Part shown: piece after piece, positions 1 through 7,810 of the stretch | Layout: every line of letters begins with the position of its first letter | Position numbering within the stretch: position 1 is the stretch's first letter | Assembly (NCBI GenBank): GCA_038227745.1 | Contig: JBBRPS010000256.1 | Coordinates: forward strand, 1-12,389 | Length of the DNA stretch: 12,389 nucleotides | Reading direction: 5' to 3' | Source: DASPXY01 sp038227745 | GTDB lineage: Bacteria; Planctomycetota; Planctomycetia; Gemmatales; Gemmataceae | Notes under the pieces: model-generated | Databases searched by the model: none | Seen by the model: the letters and a program-made list of their open reading frames with translations, nothing else | What the model was told of the DNA's origin: nothing | Translations under genes and position numbers: made by a program

Positions 1-757
1 CGCCCACGTCGTGGACGGGGCAGATGTTGCGGTGCTCCAGCCGTGCCATCGCCCGCGCCTCGCGCAGGAAGCGCTCGCGCACTTCCGGGTCGTTCGAGTC
101 GAGCTTGGGGATCTTCAGGGCGACGCGGCGTTTCAGCTCGGTGTCCTCGGCGAGGTAAACGTCGCCCATGCCGCCCTCGCCCAGCGAGTGCAGCAGGAGG
201 TAGCGGCCGAACGAGCGCGGGGCGGCGGGTGCCTCGGGCCGGCCCGGCGCGGGCGCGGCGGGCGCGGCGGGCGCGGCCGCGCCCGCGCCGGCCGTCATGC
301 CGCCGGTCGAGTCGTTGTTCGACACGTCGAGCGTCACGGTCGGCGTGGCGGGCGGCTGGGGGGCCTGCTCCAGCAGCCGCCGCACCTCGTCGGCCTGGGC
401 CGGGAAGCGACGGGTGACCTCGGCGGGGTCGAAGCTGTCGCCGCACTGCCGCCGCACCTCGAATTCGGCGGCGATGAGGTACGCCGCGACCGTCTCGGGC
501 GTGCCCAGCTCGGGGTACATTTTGAGGTACGCTTCGATCCGGGCGGGGCGCTTGAGCCGGCGGTTGTGCTCGAGGTCGATGCGCACCATCTCGATCAGGG
601 CCGGCAGGCGCAGGGGCGAGTCGGCGGGAGGCAGCTGCCCGACCCACTGCTTGAGTCGGCCGTCCTGCCAGGTGCGCTGGAACTCGAACAACCACGTCTC
701 CACTTTCTCGCGGGCGGCGCCGGAGAGTTGTTCGAGCTGAGGGCTGGCGGTCACCAT
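1..757 (-). CDS. Ser/Thr protein kinase, N-terminal part (runs off the window)
   Basis: This is the first 252 codons of a Hanks-type serine/threonine kinase; the 3' end lies beyond base 1. The ATG at 757-755 follows a clean GGAGG (768-764) by 6 nt. Residues 1-140 are a helical region without a recognised domain, containing a stretch seen in planctomycete kinases (RIEAYLKMYPEL, about 73-84). An Ala/Pro/Gly-rich linker follows (about 155-180). The kinase domain begins near residue 184 with FGRYLLLHSLGEGGMGDVY, so the glycine-rich loop is GEGGMG, followed by VALK with the ATP-binding Lys215. Glu233 in FLREARAM is the likely helix-C Glu, and the readable sequence ends at ICPVHDVG. The catalytic loop and any membrane segment or C-terminal repeats lie outside the window. 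The substrate is unknown. It probably has its own transcription unit, as 193 bp separate it from the next gene upstream. Confidence 0.9.
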   Translation of the reverse strand, partial: MVTASPQLEQLSGAAREKVETWLFEFQRTWQDGRLKQWVGQLPPADSPLRLPALIEMVRIDLEHNRRLKRPARIEAYLKMYPELGTPETVAAYLIAAEFEVRRQCGDSFDPAEVTRRFPAQADEVRRLLEQAPQPPATPTVTLDVSNNDSTGGMTAGAGAAAPAAPAAPAPGRPEAPAAPRSFGRYLLLHSLGEGGMGDVYLAEDTELKRRVALKIPKLDSNDPEVRERFLREARAMARLEHRNICPVHDVG

Positions 758-899
758 GACGGTCCTCCACGAGGCTCAGGCCCTGCACGGCTGGCGCCTC
801 TGCCTTGATTGTGCAGGTAGCCCGTTGCGGTGGGTTACTTTAGAGTACGCCGGGCGCTAACACGACAGCCTATTATTCCGGAAATGCCGCTGCCCGCAA

Positions 900-930
900 G
901 CAGAAAGGCGGCCGGCGGCCGGATTTCTGC
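900..930 (-). terminator. Hairpin after the PLP-enzyme gene, possible terminator
   Basis: Perfect 7-bp arms GCAGAAA (900-906) and TTTCTGC (924-930) enclose a GC-rich core with a second small inverted repeat, GGCC-GGC-GGCC (910-920). It lies 20 bp past the stop of the PLP-enzyme gene at 951, in the right place for a terminator. There is no U tract after the stem on the minus strand, so termination is only a possibility. Confidence 0.35.
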
Positions 931-950
931 CGCGCCGCCGTCGTCAGGGC

Positions 951-2069
951 TCACACCGTGAGCGCGCGGTCCCGGGCGACGATCTCCCAACTGTCCACGA
1001 CGCGGCCGCCCTCGATCACGTACGCCTGCCGGTGCATGGCGCAGGTGGGGCAGATGTGCGTCGGCACGGCGTAGGCCGTGTCGCCGGGGGCGTAGCGGTC
1101 GGCGGCCGGCGTCTCGACGACGAGGTGCTCCTCGTTCTGCAGCACCTGCTCGGCGTCGGGCACGTCGAGCAGCAGCAGGCGCTTGCCGGCCGGCGGGTCA
1201 CTGGCCACCGCCTTGTAGCCCAGGTCGAACGTGAGGCGGCGGGCGGTCGGCCGGCTGATGACGCGCGTCAGGAGCAGGGCGGCGGGCGTGAAGCCGGCCA
1301 GGTCGGCGAAGCGGCTGCCGTAGCCGTGGTCGTGCAGCACGCACGTGCCGGGGGCGCACTCCTGGCCGGGCAGGTCCATCTTCGCGAAGACGGGGAACGT
1401 CGGCGTGCCGCCGAGCACCAGCCGCGGCACGGGCAGCCCCTTCTTCAGGAGCGTGTCGCGCAGCGCCAGCACCGGCTCGAGTTGCCGCTTCACCGCCGCC
1501 GCGCGCTCGGCGTAGGCCTCCTGGTGGTTGTGGCCGTCGTAGACGTGCAGGCCGCCGGGGCGCAGGCCCGGCAGGCGGTCGAACTGCTCGTACAGGGCGA
1601 CGGCGGCGTCCCCGGCGGCGATGCCGGTCCGGTGCTGGCCGACGTCCACGTCGAGAAGGACGTCCACCGTCTGCCCGGCCGCCGCCAGCGCCGCGGACAG
1701 CGCCTTGGCGCTGGCGGGGTGGTCGGCCACGGTGGAGAAGCGCGTCCCGGAAAAGGTCTTGACCAGCCGGGCCAGGCGGGCGCAGTTCGGGCCGACGAGA
1801 TTGTACGCCAGCAGGACGTCGGGGGCGCCGCAGTCGGCGAGCATCTCGGCCTCGGCGAGGGTGGCGCACTTGTGCTTGCGGATGCCGGCGTCGAGTTCGA
1901 GGCGCACGATCTCGCGTGTCTTGTGCGTCTTGACGTGCGGCCGCAGCCGGGACGGGTCGCCGACCATTTCGAGGCAGAGGGCGATGTTGCGGCGGATCAG
2001 GTCCTTGTAGAAAAGCAGGCCCGGGCTGAGGATCGCCGAGGTGTCGGCGATGGCGTACAGCGGGTTCAT
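951..2069 (-). CDS. D-threonine aldolase / D-serine dehydratase-like PLP enzyme
   Basis: A 372-aa fold-type III PLP enzyme with an alanine-racemase-like N-terminal barrel. Family members act on D-amino acids or D-beta-hydroxy-amino acids and need PLP plus a divalent metal. The PLP lysine is Lys47 in RPHVKTHKT. The C-terminal metal pair is visible as His338 and Cys340 in PTHICPTC, matching the His/Cys zinc ligands of eukaryotic D-serine dehydratase. Length is normal for the family. I start at the ATG at 2069-2067 because the product then begins MNPLYAIADTSAILSPGLL, as expected, and GGAGG lies 9 nt upstream; the frame stays open for 41 more codons but that part is Arg/Pro-rich and not family-like. 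The substrate (D-Thr, D-Ser or 3-hydroxy-aspartate type) cannot be told from the sequence. It has no obvious link to the SUF genes upstream. Confidence 0.88.
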   Translation of the reverse strand: MNPLYAIADTSAILSPGLLFYKDLIRRNIALCLEMVGDPSRLRPHVKTHKTREIVRLELDAGIRKHKCATLAEAEMLADCGAPDVLLAYNLVGPNCARLARLVKTFSGTRFSTVADHPASAKALSAALAAAGQTVDVLLDVDVGQHRTGIAAGDAAVALYEQFDRLPGLRPGGLHVYDGHNHQEAYAERAAAVKRQLEPVLALRDTLLKKGLPVPRLVLGGTPTFPVFAKMDLPGQECAPGTCVLHDHGYGSRFADLAGFTPAALLLTRVISRPTARRLTFDLGYKAVASDPPAGKRLLLLDVPDAEQVLQNEEHLVVETPAADRYAPGDTAYAVPTHICPTCAMHRQAYVIEGGRVVDSWEIVARDRALTV

Positions 2070-2071
2070 CG

Positions 2072-2083
2072 GGAGGCGCCTCC
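2072..2083 (-). promoter_or_regulatory. Shine-Dalgarno inside a perfect 12-bp palindrome
   Basis: GGAGGCGCCTCC is a perfect palindrome. On the minus strand its first half is the GGAGG ribosome-binding site of the PLP-enzyme gene, 9 nt before the ATG. It supports the chosen start. Whether the self-complementarity has a regulatory role is unknown. Confidence 0.5.
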
Positions 2084-2222
2084 GCGGCCGGTTGGGGTAG
2101 GGCGCTCTTTGTTCTATCCGCCACCGGGTCGAGAGAGCAGACCGCGCGCCGGCGGCCCCAAAGAAGTGATGTACGGCCCTCGGCGACCTCAATAAGGCGA
2201 GCGGCAGATAGTCCCACCGCCC

Positions 2223-3278
2223 TTATTTAGGGGACGAAGAGTTGTCTCCTTTGATCTGGTTTTGCAGCAACTGCCGCAAGCGTTCCAGCTCTTCGGGTGA
2301 CAGCCCGCGCAGCCGTTCCTCGGAGGGCAGGCCCTTCAACCGTTCCTCGGAGGACAGGCCCTTCAACCGTTCCTCGGGGGACAGGCCCTTCAACCGTTCC
2401 TCGGGGGACAGGACTTCCAGCCGTTCTTCCGGCGACATGGTCGCCCAGAGGTCGCGCAAAGCTCGTTTCAGCTCGTCTTCGGATCCCAGCCCGCGCAGCC
2501 GTTCCTCGGGGGACAGGACTTCCAGCCGTTCTTCCGGCGACATGGTCGCCCAGAGGTCGCGCATGACTTGTTTCAGCTCGTCCTCGGTGCCGAGGTGTTG
2601 CATGGCAAACTCCTTTCCGCTGAGGCGGAATTGGTGAATCTGCTGGGCCAGGTAGACCACCAGATTCGTATATCCGCCCTGACGCAAGGTGTCATAAGTG
2701 GCCAGTCGATCTGCCAGAAACGTCGGACTGACCAGGGTCAGCAGCGGATGGTCCAGCCCCGCCAGTTCCTCGGTTTCCAGCACCCAGTGCGGGTGGACGA
2801 TCAGTCCTCCTTGTAGACGCCAGATACCGGGTTCCTGCCGTTGAGCCGTCACACCCAGCACCCGCAACTCCTCCCGATACGGTTTGGTCAGCTTGGGGGC
2901 GAGCACCAGTAAATGGAGCTTGTTCGGCTCCAGCAACGGCTGATTCTGCGCCCGATACAGCAGGGTATAGGCCAGGAAGGTCTGGAAATCGCCGGCCCGC
3001 AAGGTGTCGGAGGGGCTCTTGAACTCGAGCAGGGTCAGCTCGCCCAGATACTCCACCAGTCCGGCCAGGATCTGCCGGGCGCTGTGCGGTAACTCGCCCT
3101 GTTCCTTCCGCAACAGCAGGATGTCGATTTGCAGAGGCTTCTGTCCGACCGGGACCTCCTCTTGCAGATGGTAGTGGCTGCCCAACTGCCAGCGCAGCAG
3201 GTTGACCAGGAGCGGATGCCACCAGGTCCGGATTTTCCCGGGTGTCGCGGCGGATGGCTGGGGCGAAGGCGGATTCAT
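2223..3278 (-). CDS. PD-(D/E)XK nuclease-like protein with C-terminal Glu/Arg/Leu repeats
   Basis: A 351-aa protein of a type common and multi-copy in planctomycetes, related by appearance to Rpn/DUF4351-like PD-(D/E)XK proteins. After the entry motif KIRTWWHPLLVNLLRW (15-30), a likely nuclease core shows Asp52 in QIDILLL and Glu85-x-Lys87 in LLEFKS, the D...ExK pattern of that fold. From about residue 235 the C-terminus is built of near-identical units: two 35-residue copies (pattern xxEDELKxxxRDLWATMSPEERLEVL) and then 9-residue SPEERLKGL-type repeats, predicted helical and highly charged. I chose the ATG at 3278; an in-frame TTG at 3326 would add 16 residues (GGAG 8 nt before it) and is possible. 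No strong Shine-Dalgarno precedes the ATG. Base composition looks less GC-biased than the suf genes, which may hint at separate history. Nuclease activity is inferred, not shown. Confidence 0.75.
   Translation of the reverse strand: MNPPSPQPSAATPGKIRTWWHPLLVNLLRWQLGSHYHLQEEVPVGQKPLQIDILLLRKEQGELPHSARQILAGLVEYLGELTLLEFKSPSDTLRAGDFQTFLAYTLLYRAQNQPLLEPNKLHLLVLAPKLTKPYREELRVLGVTAQRQEPGIWRLQGGLIVHPHWVLETEELAGLDHPLLTLVSPTFLADRLATYDTLRQGGYTNLVVYLAQQIHQFRLSGKEFAMQHLGTEDELKQVMRDLWATMSPEERLEVLSPEERLRGLGSEDELKRALRDLWATMSPEERLEVLSPEERLKGLSPEERLKGLSSEERLKGLPSEERLRGLSPEELERLRQLLQNQIKGDNSSSPK
2313..2420 (-). repeat. 27-bp tandem repeat inside the PD-(D/E)XK-like gene
   Basis: Four consecutive 27-bp units start at 2313, 2340, 2367 and 2394, each beginning ccgttcctcgg on the + strand. 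The first three differ by one or two bases; the fourth diverges at its end. They encode the nine-residue SPEERLKGL-type repeats, so copy-number change would keep the frame. Confidence 0.9.
2394..2563 (-). repeat. Duplicated 65-bp block, 105-bp period
   Basis: The 65 bases at 2394-2458 recur without visible change at 2499-2563, 105 bp (35 codons) apart. The spacer also resembles the sequence that follows the second copy, so the unit is a 35-residue repeat ending in WATMSPEERLEVL. The DNA identity points to a recent in-frame duplication. Confidence 0.88.
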
Positions 3279-3386
3279 GGCGTCAACCGATCTCGCCGTA
3301 CAGACCTTCTGGGCCGGGGAAGACAAAGGAGCCGCTCCGTGCCTGCACGAATGCCACCCTCGGCCCGTGAACAGTTACAGAAGGTT

Positions 3387-3827
3387 TCACCAATCGTCGA
3401 TGCCGAGTTGCAGCTTGGCCGCCTCGGACATGCGATCCTTGTCCCACGGCGGGTCCCAGACGACGTCCACCTTCGCGGCCGTGACGCCGGGCACGCCGCG
3501 CACCTTGGCCTCGACCTCCCCCGGCAGCGAGCCGGCCACCGGACAGCCCGGCGACGTCAGCGTCATGCGCAGACCGACCGATCCCTCCGGTCGCACCGCG
3601 ATGTCGTAGATCAGTCCCAGCTCGTAGATGTTGACGGGGATTTCCGGGTCGAAGCAGGTGTGCAAGACGGCGATGACGTCTTTTTCGAGGTTCTCCATCT
3701 GCTCCGGCGTCAATTCGACGGCGGGCGCGGCGGGGGCGGGCTCCGGCGCCGGCAGGTCGGGGGCAGTCGGTTCGGCAGTGTTCGGAATAAGTCGGCTCAT
3801 ACCCAGTTCGGCTGGCTTGGGGTGCAT
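3387..3827 (-). CDS. sufT: SufT-type MIP18/DUF59 Fe-S maturation protein
   Basis: A 146-aa protein of the MIP18 (DUF59) family, which helps deliver or mature Fe-S clusters and is often the last gene of SUF operons. Residues 12-37 are a Pro/Ala-rich lead. The domain starts near 40 and shows the hallmark DPEIPVNIYELGLIYDI (60-76), then LTSPGCPV with the conserved Cys95, and WDPPW (124-128). The start at 3827 is supported by GAGG 5 nt upstream; the second Met (3800) lacks such a site. It begins 27 bp after the sufS-sufE stop and is co-directional, so it is probably the last gene of the operon. Assignment to the SUF-linked branch rests on context as well as the motif. Confidence 0.87.
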   Translation of the reverse strand: MHPKPAELGMSRLIPNTAEPTAPDLPAPEPAPAAPAVELTPEQMENLEKDVIAVLHTCFDPEIPVNIYELGLIYDIAVRPEGSVGLRMTLTSPGCPVAGSLPGEVEAKVRGVPGVTAAKVDVVWDPPWDKDRMSEAAKLQLGIDDW

Positions 3828-3854
3828 GGAATCCTCACAGTCAACAACGCCTCA

Positions 3855-5633
3855 TCACGGCGCGGGCCGGCCCGCGAGGTCGGCCGCGAAGCCCTGGATC
3901 CGCTTGACCATCTCGCCCAGGCCGTTGCGCCGGCCCATGCTCAGGTTGCGGTCCAGCCCGAGCCGGGCGAAGAACCCGTGGACGTCGAAGCTGTGTACCT
4001 CCGCGGCGCGCTGGCCCGAGTAGACGCGCTGCAGCAGGCCCAGCAGGCCACGGACGACGTCGGCGTCGCTGTCCGCCAGAAACTCCACCACGTCCTTTGT
4101 CCCCGGCTGCTTGCGCGCCTGCAGGAAGACGGTGCTCTGGCAGCCGTGGACGCGGTTCGCCTCGGTCTTGAACGCCTCCGGCAGCGCCGGCAATTTCTCG
4201 CCCAGCTCGATCAGGTACTGGTAGCGGTCGGGCCAGTCCTCGAGGAAGTCGAACGCCTCGGCCACCTCGTCGGCGGCCTTCTGGGGACTGGGGGCGGCGG
4301 CGCCGGGAAAGGCCGCCTCGGGGCGGGCGGCGGAAACAGGCTTGACGCGCGCCCGCGCCTCGGCGACGGTCTTCTCCAGGGCCGCCACGAACACGTCCAC
4401 GTCGTCCGTCGTGTTGTACAGCGCGAACGAGGCGCGGGCGGTGCTGGGGATGTTATAGCGGTCCATCAGCGGCTGACAGCAGTGGTGCCCGGTCCGCACC
4501 GCCACGCCCTCCATGTCGAGCTTGGTGCCGACGTCGAGGGACGACAGCGGCGGGTCTTCCACGACGAAGGAGATGACCGCCGCCTTGTCGCGGGCCGTGC
4601 CGATCAGGCGCACGCCGGCGATGTCGCGCATCCGCTCCGTGGCGTACTGGAGCAGGTGGTGCTCGTGGGCGGCGATGGCGTCGCGGCCGACCTCCTCGAT
4701 GTAGTCGATGGCCGCCCCGAGGCCGATGGCGCCGGCAATGTTTGGGGTGCCGGCCTCGAACTTGTACGGCAGATCGTTGTAGGTCGTCTTCTCGAAGCTG
4801 ACCGAGCGGATCATGTCGCCGCCGCCCTGGTACGGCGGCATCAGCTCCAGGTGGACGCCCTTGCCGTAGAGGATGCCGATGCCGGTCGGGCCATAGAGCT
4901 TGTGTCCGCTGAAGACGTAGAAGTCGCAGTCGAGAGTGCGGACGTCCACCGGCAGGTGCGGCACCGCCTGGGCGCCGTCGATCAGCACCGGCACGCCGCG
5001 GCGGTGGGCCAGCTCCACGATCTGCTTGACCGGGTTGATCGTGCCCAGCGCGTTGGAGACGTGCGCGACCGCGAGCATCTTCGTCCGTGGCGTGAGCAGG
5101 CGCTCCAGCTCATCGAGGCGCAGCTCGCCGGCGTCGGTGATCGGCACCACGCGCAGGCGGGCGCCCTTCTCGTCGCACAGCATCTGCCACGGCACGATGT
5201 TCGAGTGGTGCTCCAGCCAGGTGACGACCACCTCGTCGCCGGCGTGGACGCGCATGCGCCCGAAGGTCGAGGCGACGAGGTTGATCGCCTCGGTACAGCC
5301 CTTGGTGAAGATGACCTCGCGCAGGCAGCCGGCGTTGAGGAATTTCTGGGCCTTGAGACGGGACGACTCGTAGGCGTCGGTGGCGCGCTCGCTCAGGACG
5401 TGGACGGCGCGGTGGACGTTGGCGTTGTCGTGCTCGTAGTAGTGGCGCAGCGCCTCGATCACCGCCCGCGGCTTCTGCGTGGTGGCGGCGTTGTCGAGGT
5501 AAACGAGCGGCTTGCCGTGGGCCTGTTCGTTGAGGATGGGGAAGTCCTGGCGCAGCCGGTCGGCGTCGAGCGGCGGGCGGGCCGCCGCGCGGGGGTGGGG
5601 CGGCAGCAGCGTGGGTGCGAGGGGGATGTTCAT
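3855..5633 (-). CDS. sufS: SufS-SufE fusion: cysteine desulfurase with sulfur acceptor domain
   Basis: A 592-aa fusion. Residues 1 to about 427 are a group II cysteine desulfurase (SufS), a PLP enzyme that takes sulfur from cysteine: YLDNAATTQKP (45-55), EHHSN (141-145), DGAQAVPH with Asp219, PLP-binding Lys245 in SGHKLYGPTG, and RTGHHCC (380-386), where Cys385 aligns with the persulfide Cys364 of E. coli SufS. An Ala/Pro linker (about 430-452) leads to a SufE domain (about 455-592) with its acceptor Cys498 in RVHGCQSTVFL. Donor and acceptor cysteines are thus on one chain. The ATG at 5633 follows GGAGG by 4 nt and overlaps the sufD stop as ATGA (5630-5633), suggesting translational coupling. 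The open frame extends further upstream, but that part is the sufD coding region read in another frame. Confidence 0.95.
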   Translation of the reverse strand: MNIPLAPTLLPPHPRAAARPPLDADRLRQDFPILNEQAHGKPLVYLDNAATTQKPRAVIEALRHYYEHDNANVHRAVHVLSERATDAYESSRLKAQKFLNAGCLREVIFTKGCTEAINLVASTFGRMRVHAGDEVVVTWLEHHSNIVPWQMLCDEKGARLRVVPITDAGELRLDELERLLTPRTKMLAVAHVSNALGTINPVKQIVELAHRRGVPVLIDGAQAVPHLPVDVRTLDCDFYVFSGHKLYGPTGIGILYGKGVHLELMPPYQGGGDMIRSVSFEKTTYNDLPYKFEAGTPNIAGAIGLGAAIDYIEEVGRDAIAAHEHHLLQYATERMRDIAGVRLIGTARDKAAVISFVVEDPPLSSLDVGTKLDMEGVAVRTGHHCCQPLMDRYNIPSTARASFALYNTTDDVDVFVAALEKTVAEARARVKPVSAARPEAAFPGAAAPSPQKAADEVAEAFDFLEDWPDRYQYLIELGEKLPALPEAFKTEANRVHGCQSTVFLQARKQPGTKDVVEFLADSDADVVRGLLGLLQRVYSGQRAAEVHSFDVHGFFARLGLDRNLSMGRRNGLGEMVKRIQGFAADLAGRPAP

Positions 5634-7003
5634 GGAGCCTCCGTGATGCCAGCGCCGCCCGCGCCGGCAGGCAGGTGCTGTCGGGCGAGCAGCAGGTCCT
5701 CGAGCTGGTCGCGGAGCGCGTCGATCTCGATCCGGCCGATCACGTCGTTGGCGAAGGCGTAGGTCAGCAGGCCGCGGGCCGCCTCCAGGCCGATGCCGCG
5801 CGAGCGCAGGTAGAAGACCGCGTCGGCGGACAGTTGGCCGACCGTGGCGCCGTGCGTGCATTTGACGTCGTCGGCGAAGATTTCGAGCTGCGGCTTGGTG
5901 TTGATGACCGCGTCGTCGCTCAGGAGCAGCGTCTGGTTGGTTTGCTTGGCGTCGGTTTTCTGGGCGTCCTGGCGGACGAAAATCTTGCCGTTGAAGACGC
6001 CGTGCGCCTTGCCGTTGAGGATGCCCTTGTACAGCTCGTGGCTGGCGCAGCGGGGCAGGGCGTGATCGATGACCGTGTAGTTGTCCATGTGCTGCGTGCC
6101 GCCGGCCAGGTAGATGCCGTTGACCGTGGCCTCGGCGCCCTCGCCGCCCAGGCGCACGCGAACCTCGTTGCGGACCAGGGCGCCGCCCAGGCCGACGAAG
6201 TGCGTGCGGAACACGCTGGCCCGCGCCTGCTCGACATAGGTGACCGCGACGTGGTAGGCACGCTTGCTCTCGCGCTGCAGCTTGTAGTGATCGACGTGGG
6301 CGCCCTCGTCTGCGACCACCTCGGTGACCGCGTTGGTGAAGTACACGTCCTCTTCGAGGCCGAGGTACATCTCGACGAGCGTCACCTGACTGTTGCGGCC
6401 GACGATGACGAGGTTGCGCGGGTGCGTGGCGAGCGGCCTGGAGCGCGGGGCGGTGACGAAGACCAGGTAGACCGGCTGTTCGATGACCGTGTTCGGTGGC
6501 ACATAGAGGAAACCGCCGTCCTGGAGGAACGCGGTGTTGAGGGCGACGAACGGGTGCTCCTCAGAGCGGGCGTGGCGGGCGAGGTGCGGTTCGACCAGCG
6601 CCGGCATGCGCTGGAGCGCGCCGGCGAGGTTGGAGTGGAACATGCCCTCGGGGACGGCGGCGTAACCCGAGAAGCGCTCCGCGAAGTGGCCGTTGACGAA
6701 GACCATGCGGCTGCCGGAGTCGGGCGCGAAGCCGGCGCCCACGCGCTCGAGCCTGGCCGCCGTGACGCCGGCGGTGTCGGCGTCCACCAGCGTCTCGAAC
6801 GGCTTTTCGGCGAGGGCGGAGACGTTGGTGAAGCGCCAGTCCTCGTGGCGCGGCGTGGGCAGGCCGAGTTCCTCGAAGCGCGCGAACGCCTCCTTGCGGA
6901 GGGTGCGCAGCCAGGGCAGGGCGTGCCCGGGAAGCTGCGGCTCCAGGCGGTCGAACTGTGCCAGGAAGTGGTCCCTGTCTTTGACCTGCATCGTGTCGAT
7001 CAT
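5630..7003 (-). CDS. sufD: Fe-S cluster assembly protein SufD
   Basis: SufD, partner of SufB in the SufBC2D scaffold, where clusters are built in the cytoplasm. With the ATG at 7003 it has 457 residues, near family length. Visible family features are PRHEDWRFTNVS near the N-terminus, LNTAFLQDGGFLYVP, the beta-helix core with HVDHYKLQ, MDNYTVIDHALPRCASHELYKG, and the C-terminal KCTHGATVGQL, with Cys382 and His384 matching E. coli Cys358 and His360. The start is uncertain: a GTG at 7033 overlaps the sufC stop as GTGA and would add 10 residues, but has no close Shine-Dalgarno; the ATG at 7003 has AGGAG 13 nt upstream, also not ideal. It lies between sufC and sufS-sufE and must be cotranscribed. 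Confidence 0.93.
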   Translation of the reverse strand: MIDTMQVKDRDHFLAQFDRLEPQLPGHALPWLRTLRKEAFARFEELGLPTPRHEDWRFTNVSALAEKPFETLVDADTAGVTAARLERVGAGFAPDSGSRMVFVNGHFAERFSGYAAVPEGMFHSNLAGALQRMPALVEPHLARHARSEEHPFVALNTAFLQDGGFLYVPPNTVIEQPVYLVFVTAPRSRPLATHPRNLVIVGRNSQVTLVEMYLGLEEDVYFTNAVTEVVADEGAHVDHYKLQRESKRAYHVAVTYVEQARASVFRTHFVGLGGALVRNEVRVRLGGEGAEATVNGIYLAGGTQHMDNYTVIDHALPRCASHELYKGILNGKAHGVFNGKIFVRQDAQKTDAKQTNQTLLLSDDAVINTKPQLEIFADDVKCTHGATVGQLSADAVFYLRSRGIGLEAARGLLTYAFANDVIGRIEIDALRDQLEDLLLARQHLPAGAGGAGITEAP

Positions 7004-7029
7004 GGTGCCGATGGTTCTCCTCGGTGGCT

Positions 7030-7791
7030 TCACGCGGTGCCCGCGGCCGCCTCTTCCTCAATCCAGCCGTAGCCCCTCGACTCCAGTTCCAGGGCCAGTT
7101 CCTTGCCGCCCGACTTGACGATGCGCCCGGCGTGCAGGACGTGGACCCTGTCGGGCACGATATAGTTGAGCAGGCGCTGGTAGTGGGTAATGACCAGGAT
7201 GCCGCGCTCCTTGTTGCGCAGGGCGTTGACGCCGTCGGCGACGGTGCGCAGGGCGTCGATGTCGAGTCCGGAGTCGGTCTCGTCGAGGATGGCGAGCTTC
7301 GGGTCGAGGACCGCCATCTGGAAGATTTCGTTGCGCTTCTTCTCGCCGCCGGAGAAGCCCGCGTTGACGGGCCGCTTGAGCAGGTCGTCGCCGATGTGGA
7401 GGACCTTGAGCTTCTCCTTGACGAGGCGGAGGAAGGCGGGGGCGTCGAGATCGGGCTGGCCGCGGTGCTTGCGGACGGCGTTGAGGGCGGCGCGCAGGAA
7501 GTAGGTGTTGCTGACGCCGGGGATCTCGACGGGGTACTGGAAGGCGAGGAAGATGCCCGCGCGGGCGCGCTCCTCGGGGTCCATGTCGAGGAGGTCCTTG
7601 CCCTGGAAGAGGACCTCGCCCTCGGTGACGTCGTAGAGGTCGCGGCCGGCGAGGACGCCGGCGAGAGTGCTCTTGCCGGAGCCGTTTGGGCCCATGAGGG
7701 CGTGGACCTCGCCGGGGTTGAGCTGCAGGTCGATGCCGCGGAGGATCTCTTTGTCCTCGACGCGGGCGTGCAAGTTCTTGATCGTAAGCAT
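7030..7791 (-). CDS. sufC: SufC, ABC-type ATPase of the SUF scaffold
   Basis: A 253-aa ATPase that drives the SufBC2D scaffold. Walker A is GPNGSGKST (34-42), Q-loop Gln85 in LAFQYP, signature FSGGEKKRNE (146-155), Walker B LAILDETDSGLD (167-178) with catalytic Glu171, and the H-loop His203 in VITHYQ. Length and start MLTIKNLHARV are typical. The ATG at 7791 has no convincing Shine-Dalgarno: the preceding 19 nt are the gap after the ancestral toxin stop at 7811, so re-initiation was probably used. Because that toxin is frameshifted, the frame is now open from 8064 through the sufC stop (344 codons), so ribosomes translating the broken toxin would run into SufC and add 91 residues. I annotate the conserved protein only. 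Confidence 0.95.
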   Translation of the reverse strand: MLTIKNLHARVEDKEILRGIDLQLNPGEVHALMGPNGSGKSTLAGVLAGRDLYDVTEGEVLFQGKDLLDMDPEERARAGIFLAFQYPVEIPGVSNTYFLRAALNAVRKHRGQPDLDAPAFLRLVKEKLKVLHIGDDLLKRPVNAGFSGGEKKRNEIFQMAVLDPKLAILDETDSGLDIDALRTVADGVNALRNKERGILVITHYQRLLNYIVPDRVHVLHAGRIVKSGGKELALELESRGYGWIEEEAAAGTA

Positions 7792-7810
7792 CGGTTGGTG
7801 TCTGCGCCTG

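Noticed and set aside
11..808. Plus-strand open frames at the left edge
   Set aside because: They are shadows of the kinase gene, which is open to the window edge on the minus strand with a glycine-rich loop and invariant Lys.
1032..2195. Plus-strand open frame opposite the PLP-enzyme gene
   Set aside because: The minus-strand product has family motifs; the plus-strand one is low-complexity and matches nothing recognisable.
3328..3338. Terminator of the SUF operon (GGAGC-G-GCTCC followed by TTTG on the minus strand)
   Set aside because: The stem is only five bases with almost no loop and no real U tract; not enough to call.
3129..5762. A very long plus-strand open frame (877 codons) opposite the SufT and SufS-SufE genes
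   Set aside because: It is antisense to genes with clear catalytic motifs and has an Arg/Val/Gly/Asp-rich composition typical of the reverse frame of GC-rich genes.
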